Origin: Limnomonas spitsbergensis | Lineage: Eukaryota > Chlorophyta > Chlorophyceae > Chlamydomonadales | Assembly: GCA_037349105.1 (NCBI GenBank) | Contig: JAYJMM010000113.1 | Location: 4,278,001-4,342,000 of the forward strand | Direction of reading: 5' to 3' | Length of the DNA stretch: 64,000 nucleotides | Shown: in pieces, positions 47,844 to 59,800 of the stretch | How positions within the stretch are numbered: position 1 is the stretch's first letter | How the letters are laid out: every line of letters begins with the position of its first letter | Program-made: the position numbers and the translations under genes | The notes under the pieces: model-generated | What the model was told of the DNA's origin: nothing | The model's database searches: none | Seen by the model: only the letters and a program-made list of their open reading frames with translations

Positions 47844-50800
47844 CGGGTGTGCATGTGGCCCGCGACCCGGCGCACTTGATCTCCGGCATGCCCAATAAAT
47901 CTTACAAGCTAAGAGACTTGAAGATTCAGACTCTCAACCCTAACCTTCAGCATCGCCCGTAACATAAAACGGCCATACTTTGTATGTTGCTGCAGGTGGC
48001 CCTAGGGCATCTGCCTACATGTGTCCGGCGAACTTGAACCCCCTTAACAGCTGCATCGCCCCTGCTTTGTATGTTGCTGCAGGTGGCCCAAGGGCATCTG
48101 CCTACATGTGTCCGGCGAACTTGAACCCCCTTAACAGCTGCATCGCCCCTGCTTTGTATGTTGCTGCAGGTGGCCCTAGGGCATCTGCCTACATGTGTCC
48201 GGCGAACTTGAACCCCCTTAACAGCTGCATCGCCCCTGCTTTGTATGTTGCTGCAGGTGGACCTGGGGCACCTGCCTACATGTGTCCGGCGAACTTGAAC
48301 CCCCTTAACAGCTGCATCGCCCCTGCTTTGTATGTTGCTGCAGGTGGCCCTAGGGCATCTGCCTACAAGTGTCCGGCGAACTTGAACCCCCTTAACAGCT
48401 GCATCGCCCCTGCTTCGTATGTTGCTGCAGGTGGCCCTAGGGCATCTGCCTACATGTGTCCGGCGAACTTGAACCCCCTTAACAGCTGCATCGCCCCTGC
48501 TTTGTATGTTGCTGCAGGTGGACCTGAGGCACCTGCCTACATGTGTCCGGCGAACTTGAACCCCCTTAACAGCTGCATCGCCCCTGCTTTGTATGTTGCT
48601 GCAGGTGGACCTGAGGCACCTGCCTACATGTGTCCGGCGAACTTGAACCCCCTTAACAGCTGCATCGCCCCTGCTTTGTATGTTGCTGCAGGTGGACCTG
48701 AGGCACCTGCCTACATGTGTCCGGCGAACTTGAACCCCCTTAACAGCTGCATCGCCCCTGCTTTGTATGTTGCTGCAGGTGGACCTGAGGCACCTGCCTA
48801 CAAGTGTCCGGCGAACTTGAACCCCCTTAACAGCTGCATCGCCCCTGCTTTGTATGTTGCTGCAGGTGGACCTGGGGCACCTGCCTACATGTGTCCGGCG
48901 AACTTGAACCCCCTTAACAGCTGCATCGCCCCTGCTTTGTATGTTGCTGCAGGTGGCCCTAGGGCATCTGCCTACAAGTGTCCGGCGAACTTGAACCCCC
49001 TTAACAGCTGCATCGCCCCTGCTTCGTATGTTGCTGCAGGTGGCCCTAGGGCATCTGCCTACATGTGTCCGGCGAACTTGAACCCCCTTAACAGCTGCAT
49101 CGCCCCTGCTTTGTATGTTGCTGCAGGTGGACCTGAGGCACCTGCCTACATGTGTCCGGCGAACTTGAACCCCCTTAACAGCTGCATCGCCCCTGCTTTG
49201 TATGTTGCTGCAGGTGGACCTGAGGCACCTGCCTACATGTGTCCGGCGAACTTGAACCCCCTTAACAGCTGCATCGCCCCTGCTTTGTATGTTGCTGCAG
49301 GTGGACCTGAGGCACCTGCCTACATGTGTCCGGCGAACTTGAACCCCCTTAACAGCTGCATCGCCCCTGCTTTGTATGTTGCTGCAGGTGGACCTGAGGC
49401 ACCTGCCTACAAGTGTCCGGCGAACTTGAACCCCCTTAACAGCTGCATCGCCCCTGCTTTGTATGTTGCTGCAGGTGGACCTAAGGCACCTGCCTACATG
49501 TGTCCGGCGAACTTGAACCCCCTTAACAGCTGCATCGCCCCTGCTTTGTATGTTGCTGCAGGTGGACCTGAGGCACCTGCCTACATGTGTCCGGCGAACT
49601 TGAACCCCCTTAACAGCTGCATCGCCCCTGCTTTGTATGTTGCTGCAGGTGGACCTGAGGCACCTGCCTACATGTGTCCGGCGAACTTGAACCCCCTTAA
49701 AAGCTGCATCGCCCCTGCTTTGTATGTTGCTGCAGGTGGACCTGAGGCACCTGCCTACATGTGTCCGGCGAACTTGAACCCCCTTAACAGCTGCATCGCC
49801 CCTGCTTTGTATGTTGCTGCAGGTGGACCTGAGGCACCTGCCTACAAGTGTCCGGCGAACTTGAACCCCCTTAACAGCTGCATCGCCCCTGCTTTGTATG
49901 TTGCTGCAGGTGGACCTAAGGCACCTGCCTACATGTGTCCGGCGAACTTGAACCCCCTTAACAGCTGCATCGCCCCTGCTTTGTATGTTGCTGCAGGTGG
50001 CCCTAGGGCATCTGCCTACATGTGTCCGGCGAACTTGAACCCCCTTAACAGCTGCATCGCCCCTGCTTTGTATGTTGCTGCAGGTGGACCTGAGGCACCT
50101 GCCTACATGTGTCCGGCGAACTTGAACCCCCTTAACAGCTGCATCGCCCCTGCTTTGTATGTTGCTGCAGGTGGACCTGAGGCACCTGCCTACATGTGTC
50201 CGGCGAACTTGAACCCCCTTAACAGCTGCATCGCCCCTGCTTTGTATGTTGCTGCAGGTGGACCTGAGGCACCTGCCTACATGTGTCCGGCGAACTTGAA
50301 CCCCCTTAACAGCTGCATCGCCCCTGCTTTGTATGTTGCTGCAGGTGGACCTGAGGCACCTGCCTACAAGTGTCCGGCGAACTTGAACCCCCTTAACAGC
50401 TGCATCGCCCCTGCTTTGTATGTTGCTGCAGGTGGACCTAAGGCACCTGCCTACATGTGTCCGGCGAACTTGAACCCCCTTAACAGCTGCATCGCCCCTG
50501 CTTTGTATGTTGCTGCAGGTGGCCCAAGAGCATCTGCCTACATGTGTCCGGCAAACTTGAACCCCCTTAACAGCTGCATCGCCCCTGCTTTGTATGTTGC
50601 TGCAGGTGGCCCTAGGGCATCTGCCTACATGTGTCCGGCGAACTTGAACCCCCTTAACAGCTGCATCGCCCCTGCTTTGTATGTTGCTGCAGGTGGACCT
50701 GGGGCACCTGCCTACATGTGTCCGGCGAACTTGAACCCCCTTAACAGCTGCATCGCCCCTGCTTTGTATGTTGCTGCAGGTGGACCTGAGGCACCTGCCT

Positions 50801-53800
50801 ACATGTGTCCGGCGAACTTGAACCCCCTTAACAGCTGCATCGCCCCTGCTTTGTATGTTGCTGCAGGTGGACCTGAGGCACCTGCCTACAAGTGTCCGGC
50901 GAACTTGAACCCCCTTAACAGCTGCATCGCCCCTGCTTTGTATGTTGCTGCAGGTGGACCTAAGGCACCTGCCTACATGTGTCCGGCGAACTTGAACCCC
51001 CTTAACAGCTGCATCGCCCCTGCTTTGTATGTTGCTGCAGGTGGACCTGAGGCACCTGCCTACATGTGTCCGGCGAACTTGAACCCCCTTAACAGCTGCA
51101 TCGCCCCTGCTTTGTATGTTGCTGCAGGTGGACCTGAGGCACCTGCCTACATGTGTCCGGCGAACTTGAACCCCCTTAACAGCTGCATCGCCCCTGCTTT
51201 GTATGTTGCTGCAGGTGGACCTGAGGCACCTGCCTACATGTGTCCGGCGAACTTGAACCCCCTTAACAGCTGCATCGCCCCTGCTTTGTATGTTGCTGCA
51301 GGTGGACCTGAGGCACCTGCCTACATGTGTCCGGCGAACTTGAACCCCCTTAACAGCTGCATCGCCCCTGCTTTGTATGTTGCTGCAGGTGGACCTGAGG
51401 CACCTGCCTACAAGTGTCCGGCGAACTTGAACCCCCTTAACAGCTGCATCGCCCCTGCTTTGTATGTTGCTGCAGGTGGACCTGAGGCACCTGCCTACAT
51501 GTGTCCGGCGAACTTGAACCCCCTTAACAGCTGCATCGCCCCTGCTTTGTATGTTGCTGCAGGTGGACCTGAGGCACCTGCCTACAAGTGTCCGGTGAAC
51601 TTGAACCCCCTTAACAGCTGCATCGCCCCTGCTTTGTATGTTGCTGCAGGTGGACCTGAGGCACCTGCCTACATGTGTCCGGCAAACTTGAACCCCCTTA
51701 ACAGCTGCATCGCCCCTGCTTTGTATGTTGCTGCAGGTGGACCTGAGGCACCTGCCTACATGTGTCCGGCGAACTTGAACCCCCTTAACAGCTGCATCGC
51801 CCCTGCTTTGTATGTTGCTGCAGGTGGACCTGAGGCACCTGCCTACAAGTGTCCGGCGAACTTGAACCCCCTTAACAGCTGCATCGCCCCTGCTTTGTAT
51901 GTTGCTGCAGGTGGACCTGAGGCACCTGCCTACATGTGTCCAGCGAACTTGAACCCCCTTAACAGCTGCATCGCCCCTGCTTTGTATGTTGCTGCAGGTG
52001 GACCTGAGGCACCTGCCTACATGTGTCCGGCGAACTTGAACCCCCTTAACAGCTGCATCGCCCCTGCTTTGTATGTTGCTGCAGGTGGACCTGAGGCACC
52101 TGCCTACAAGTGTCCGGCGAACTTGAACCCCCTTAACAGCTGCATCGCCCCTGCTTTGTATGTTGCTGCAGGTGGACCTGAGGCACCTGCCTACATGTGT
52201 CCGGCGAACTTGAACCCCCTTAACAGCTGCATCGCCCCTGCTTTGTATGTTGCTGCAGGTGGACCTGAGGCACCTGCCTACAAGTGTCCGGCGAACTTGA
52301 ACCCCCTTAACAGCTGCATCGCCCCTGCTTTGTATGTTACTGCAGGTGGACCTGAGGCACCTGCCTACATGTGTCCGGCGAACTTGAACCCCCTTAACAG
52401 CTGCATCGCCCCTGCTTTGTATGTTGCTGCAGGTGGACCTGAGGCACCTGCCTACATGTGTCCGGCGAACTTGAACCCCCTTAACAGCTGCATCGCCCCT
52501 GCTTTGTATGTTGCTGCAGGTGGACCTGAGGCACCTGCCTACATGTGTCCGGCGAACTTGAACCCCCTTAACAGCTGCATCGCCCCTGCTTTGTATGTTG
52601 CTGCAGGTGGACCTGAGGCACCTGCCTACATGTGTCCGGCGAACTTGAACCCCCTTAACAGCTGCATCGCCCCTGCTTTGTATGTTGCTGCAGGTGGACC
52701 TGAGGCACCTGCCTACAAGTGTCCGGCGAACTTGAACCCCCTTAACAGCTGCATCGCCCCTGCTTTGTATGTTGCTGCAGGTGGACCTGAGGCACCTGCC
52801 TACATGTGTCCGGCGAACTTGAACCCCCTTAACAGCTGCATCGCCCCTGCTTTGTATGTTGCTGCAGGTGGACCTGAGGCACCTGCCTACATGTGTCCGG
52901 CGAACTTGAACCCCCTTAACAGCTGCATCGCCCCTGCTTTGTATGTTGCTGCAGGTGGACCTGAGGCACCTGCCTACATGTGTCCGGCGAACTTGAACCC
53001 CCTTAACAGCTGCATCGCCCCTGCTTTGTATGTTGCTGCAGGTGGACCTGAGGCACCTGCCTACAAGTGTCCGGCGAACTTGAACCCCCTTAACAGCTGC
53101 ATCGCCCCTGCTTTGTATGTTGCTGCAGGTGGACCTGAGGCACCTGCCTACATGTGTCCGGCGAACTTGAACCCCCTTAACAGCTGCATCGCCCCTGCTT
53201 TGTATGTTGCTGCAGGTGGACCTGAGGCACCTGCCTACATGTGTCCGGCGAACTTGAACCCCCTTAACAGCTGCATCGCCCCTGCTTTGTATGTTGCTGC
53301 AGGTGGACCTGAGGCACCTGCCTACATGTGTCCGGCGAACTTGAACCCCCTTAACAGCTGCATCGCCCCTGCTTTGTATGTTGCTGCAGGTGGACCTGAG
53401 GCACCTGCCTACATGTGTCCGGCGAACTTGAACCCCCTTAACAGCTGCATCGCCCCTGCTTTGTATGTTGCTGCAGGTGGACCTGAGGCACCTGCCTACA
53501 TGTGTCCTGGCGAACTTGAACCCCCTTAACAGCTGCATCGCCCCTGCTTTGTATGTTGCTGCAGGTGGACCTGAGGCACCTGCCTACATGTGTCCGGCGA
53601 ACTTGAACCCCCTTAACAGCTGCATCGCCCCTGCTTTGTATGTTGCTGCAGGTGGACCTGAGGCACCTGCCTACAATGTGTCCGGCGAACTTGAACCCCC
53701 TTAACAGCTGCATCGCCCCTGCTTTGTATGTTGCTGCAGGTGGACCTGAGGCACCTGCCTACAATGTGTCCGGCGAACTTGAACCCCCTTAACAGCTGCA

Positions 53801-56800
53801 TCGCCCCTGCTTTGTATGTTGCTGCAGGTGGACCTGAGGCACCTGCCTACATGTGTCCGGCGAACTTGAACCCCCTTAACAGCTGCATCGCCCCTGCTTT
53901 GTATGTTGCTGCAGGTGGACCTGAGGCACCTGCCTACATGTGTCCGGCGAACTTGAACCCCCTTAACAGCTGCATCGCCCCTGCTTTGTATGTTGCTGCA
54001 GGTGGACCTGAGGCACCTGCCTACATGTGTCCGGCGAACTTGAACCCCCTTAACAGCTGCATCGCCCCTGCTTTGTATGTTGCTGCAGGTGGACCTGAGG
54101 CACCTGCCTACATGTGTCCGGCGAACTTGAACCCCCTTAACAGCTGCATCGCCCCTGCTTTGTATGTTGCTGCAGGTGGACCTGAGGCACCTGCCTACAA
54201 GTGTCCGGCGAACTTGAACCCCCTTAACAGCTGCATCGCCCCTGCTTTGTATGTTGCTGCAGGTGGACCTGAGGACACCTGCCTACATGTGTCCGGCGAA
54301 CTTGAACCCCCTTAACAGCTGCATCGCCCCTGCTTTGTATGTTGCTGCAGGTGGACCTGAGGCACCTGCCTACAAGTGTCCGGCGAACTTGAACCCCCTT
54401 AACAGCTGCATCGCCCCTGCTTTGTATGTTGCTGCAGGTGGACCTGAGGCACCTGCCTACAATGTGTCCGGCGAACTTGAACCCCCTTAACAGCTGCATC
54501 GCCCCTGCTTTGTATGTTGCTGCAGGTGGACCTGAGGACACCTGCCTACATGTGTCCGGCGAACTTGAACCCCCTTAACAGCTGCATCGCCCCTGCTTTG
54601 TATGTTGCTGCAGGTGGACCTGAGGCACCTGCCTACAAGTGTCCGGCGAACTTGAACCCCCTTAACAGCTGCATCGCCCCTGCTTTGTATGTTGCTGCAG
54701 GTGGACCTGAGGCACCTGCCTACATGTGTCCGGCGAACTTGAACCCCCTTAACAGCTGCATCGCCCCTGCTTTGTATGTTGCTGCAGGTGGACCTGAGGC
54801 ACCTGCCTACATGTGTCCGGCGAACTTGAACCCCCTTAACAGCTGCATCGCCCCTGCTTTGTATGTTGCTGCAGGTGGACCTGAGGCACCTGCCTACAAG
54901 TGTCCGGCGAACTTGAACCCCCTTAACAGCTGCATCGCCCCTGCTTTGTATGTTGCTGCAGGTGGACCTAAGGCACCTGCCTACATGTGTCCGGCGAACT
55001 TGAACCCCCTTAACAGCTGCATCGCCCCTGCTTTGTATGTTGCTGCAGGTGGACCTAGGGCATCTGCCTACATGTGTCCGGCGAACTTGAACCCCCTTAA
55101 CAGCTGCATCGCCCCTGCTTTGTATGTTGCTGCAGGTGGACCTGAGGCACCTGCCTACATGTGTCCGGCGAACTTGAACCCCCTTAACAGCTGCATCGCC
55201 CCTGCTTTGTATGTTGCTGCAGGTGGACCTGAGGCACCTGCCTACATGTGTCCGGCGAACTTGAACCCCCTTAACAGCTGCATCGCCCCTGCTTTGTATG
55301 TTGCTGCAGGTGGACCTGAGGCACCTGCCTACATGTGTCCGGCGAACTTGAACCCCCTTAACAGCTGCATCGCCCCTGCTTTGTATGTTGCTGCAGGTGG
55401 ACCTGAGGCACCTGCCTACAAGTGTCCGGCGAACTTGAACCCCCTTAACAGCTGCATCGCCCCTGCTTTGTATGTTGCTGCAGGTGGACCTGAGGACACC
55501 TGCCTACATGTGTCCGGCGAACTTGAACCCCCTTAACAGCTGCATCGCCCCTGCTTTGTATGTTGCTGCAGGTGGACCTAGAGGCATCTGCCTACATGTG
55601 TCCGGCGAACTTGAACCCCCTTAACAGCTGCATCGCCCCTGCTTTGTATGTTGCTGCAGGTGGACCTGAGGGCATCCTGCCTACATGTGTCCGGCGAACT
55701 TGAACCCCCTTAACAGCTGCATCGCCCCTGCTTTGTATGTTGCTGCAGGTGGACCTGAGGCACCTGCCTACATGTGTCCGGCGAACTTGAACCCCCTTAA
55801 CAGCTGCATCGCCCCTGCTTTGTATGTTGCTGCAGGTGGACCTGAGGCACCTGCCTACATGTGTCCGGCGAACTTGAACCCCCTTAACAGCTGCATCGCC
55901 CCTGCTTTGTATGTTGCTGCAGGTGGACCTGAGGCACCTGCCTACAAGTGTCCGGCGAACTTGAACCCCCTTAACAGCTGCATCGCCCCTGCTTTGTATG
56001 TTGCTGCAGGTGGACCTAAGGCACCTGCCTACATGTGTCCGGCGAACTTGAACCCCCTTAACAGCTGCATCGCCCCTGCTTTGTATGTTGCTGCAGGTGG
56101 ACCTGAGGCACCTGCCTACATGTGTCCGGCGAACTTGAACCCCCTTAACAGCTGCATCGCCCCTGCTTTGTATGTTGCTGCAGGTGGACCTGAGGCACCT
56201 GCCTACATGTGTCCGGCGAACTTGAACCCCCTTAACAGCTGCATCGCCCCTGCTTTGTATGTTGCTGCAGGTGGACCTGAGGCACCTGCCTACATGTGTC
56301 CGGCGAACTTGAACCCCCTTAACAGCTGCATCGCCCCTGCTTTGTATGTTGCTGCAGGTGGACCTGAGGCACCTGCCTACATGTGTCCGGCGAACTTGAA
56401 CCCCCTTAACAGCTGCATCGCCCCTGCTTTGTATGTTGCTGCAGGTGGACCTGAGGCACCTGCCTACAAGTGTCCGGCGAACTTGAACCCCCTTAACAGC
56501 TGCATCGCCCCTGCTTTGTATGTTGCTGCAGGTGGACCTGAGGCACCTGCCTACATGTGTCCGGCGAACTTGAACCCCCTTAACAGCTGCATCGCCCCTG
56601 CTTTGTATGTTGCTGCAGGTGGACCTGAGGCACCTGCCTACAAGTGTCCGGTGAACTTGAACCCCCTTAACAGCTGCATCGCCCCTGCTTTGTATGTTGC
56701 TGCAGGTGGACCTGAGGCACCTGCCTACATGTGTCCGGCGAAACTTGAACCCCCTTAACAGCTGCATCGCCCCTGCTTTGTATGTTGCTGCAGGTGGACC

Positions 56801-59800
56801 TGAGGCACCTGCCTACATGTGTCCGGCGAACTTGAACCCCCTTAACAGCTGCATCGCCCCTGCTTTGTATGTTGCTGCAGGTGGACCTGAGGCACCTGCC
56901 TACAAGTGTCCGGCGAACTTGAACCCCCTTAACAGCTGCATCGCCCCTGCTTTGTATGTTGCTGCAGGTGGACCTGAGGCACCTGCCTACATGTGTCCAG
57001 CGAACTTGAACCCCCTTAAAAGCTGCATCGCCCCTGCTTTGTATGTTGCTGCAGGTGGACCTGAGGCACCTGCCTACATGTGTCCGGCGAACTTGAACCC
57101 CCTTAACAGCTGCATCGCCCCTGCTTTGTATGTTGCTGCAGGTGGACCTGAGGCACCTGCCTACAAGTGTCCGGCGAACTTGAACCCCCTTAACAGCTGC
57201 ATCGCCCCTGCTTTGTATGTTGCTGCAGGTGGACCTGAGGCACCTGCCTACATGTGTCCGGCGAACTTGAACCCCCTTAACAGCTGCATCGCCCCTGCTT
57301 TGTATGTTGCTGCAGGTGGACCTGAGGCACCTGCCTACAAGTGTCCGGCGAACTTGAACCCCCTTAACAGCTGCATCGCCCCTGCTTTGTATGTTACTGC
57401 AGGTGGACCTGAGGCACCTGCCTACATGTGTCCGGCAAACTTGAACCCCCTTAACAGCTGCATCGCCCCTGCTTTGTATGTTGCTGCAGGTGGACCTGAG
57501 GCACCTGCCTACATGTGTCCGGCGAACTTGAACCCCCTTAACAGCTGCATCGCCCCTGCTTTGTATGTTGCTGCAGGTGGACCTGAGGCACCTGCCTACA
57601 TGTGTCCGGCGAACTTGAACCCCCTTAACAGCTGCATCGCCCCTGCTTTGTATGTTGCTGCAGGTGGACCTGAGGCACCTGCCTACATGTGTCCGGCGAA
57701 CTTGAACCCCCTTAACAGCTGCATCGCCCCTGCTTTGTATGTTGCTGCAGGTGGACCTGAGGCACCTGCCTACAAGTGTCCGGCGAACTTGAACCCCCTT
57801 AACAGCTGCATCGCCCCTGCTTTGTATGTTGCTGCAGGTGGACCTGAGGCACCTGCCTACATGTGTCCAGCGAACTTGAACCCCCTTAAAAGCTGCATCG
57901 CCCCTGCTTTGTATGTTGCTGCAGGTGGACCTGAGGCACCTGCCTACATGTGTCCGGCGAACTTGAACCCCCTTAACAGCTGCATCGCCCCTGCTTTGTA
58001 TGTTGCTGCAGGTGGACCTGAGGCACCTGCCTACATGTGTCCGGCGAACTTGAACCCCCTTAACAGCTGCATCGCCCCTGCTTTGTATGTTGCTGCAGGT
58101 GGACCTGAGGCACCTGCCTACAAGTGTCCGGCGAACTTGAACCCCCTTAACAGCTGCATCGCCCCTGCTTTGTATGTTGCTGCAGGTGGACCTGAGGCAC
58201 CTGCCTACATGTGTCCGGCGAACTTGAACCCCCTTAACAGCTGCATCGCCCCTGCTTTGTATGTTGCTGCAGGTGGACCTGAGGCACCTGCCTACATGTG
58301 TCCGGCGAACTTGAACCCCCTTAACAGCTGCATCGCCCCTGCTTTGTATGTTGCTACAGGCGGACCTGAGACACCTGCCTACATGTGTCCGGCGAACTTG
58401 AACCCCCTTAACAGCTGCATCGCCCCTGCTTTGTATGTTGCTGCAGGTGGACCTGAGGCACCTGCCTACAAGTGTCCGGCGAACTTGAACCCCCTTAACA
58501 GCTGCATCGCCCCTGCTTTGTATGTTGCTGCAGGTGGACCTGAGGCACCTGCCTACATGTGTCTGGCGAACTTGAACCCCCTTAACAGCTGCATCGCCCC
58601 TGCTTTGTATGTTGCTGCAGGCGGACCTGAGACACCTGCCTACATGTGTCCGGCGAACTTGAACCCCCTTAACAGCTGCATCGCCCCTGCTTTGTATGTT
58701 GCTGCAGGTGGACCTGAGGCACCTGCCTACAAGTGTCCGGCGAACTTGAACCCCCTTAACAGCTGCATCGCCCCTGCTTTGTATGTTGCTGCAGGTGGAC
58801 CTGAGACACCTGCCTACAAGTGTCCGGCGAACTTGAACCCCCTTAACAGCTGCATCGCCCCTGCTTTGTATGTTGCTGCAGGCGGACCTGAGACACCAGC
58901 CTACATGTGTCCGGCGAACTTGAACCCCCTTAACAGCTGCATCGCCCCTGCTTTGTATGTTGCTGCAGGTGGACCTGAGGCACCAGCCTACAAGTGTCCG
59001 GCGAACTTGAACCCCCTTAACAGCTGCATCGCCCCTGCTTTGTATGTTGCTGCAGGTGGACCTGAGACACCTGCCTACATGTGTCCGGCGAACTTGAACC
59101 CCCTTAACAGCTGCATCGCCCCTGCTTTGTATGTTGCTGCAGGTGGACCTGAGACACCTGCCTACAAGTGTCCGGCGAACTTGAACCCCCTTAACAGCTG
59201 CATCGCCCCTGCTTTGTATGTTGCTGCAGGTGGACCTGAGACACCTGCCTACAAGTGTCCGGCGAACTTGAACCCCCTTAACAGCTGCATCGCCCCTGCT
59301 TTGTATGTTGCTGCAGGTGGACCTGAGACACCTGCCTACATGTGTCCGGCGAACTTGAACCCCCTTAACAGCTGCATCGCCCCTGCTTTGTATGTTGCTG
59401 CAGGTGGACCTGAGGCACCTGCCTACAAGTGTCCGGCGAACTTGAAGCCCCTTAACAGCTGCATCGCCCCTGCTTTGTATGTTGCTGCAGGTGGACCTGA
59501 GACACCTGCCTACAAGTGTCCGGCGAACTTGAATCCCCTTAACAGCTGCATCGCCCCTGCTTTGTATGTTGCTGCAGGCGGACCTGAGACACCTGCCGAC
59601 ATGTGTCCGGCGAACTTGAACCCCCTTAACAGCTGCATCGCCCCTGCTTTGTATGTTGCTGCAGGTGGACCTGAGGCACCTGCCTACAAGTGTCCGGCAA
59701 ACTTGAACCCCCTTAACAGCTGCATCGCCCCTGCTTTGTATGTTGCTGCAGGTGGACCTGAGACACCTGCCTACATGTGTCCGGCGAACTTGAACCCCCT

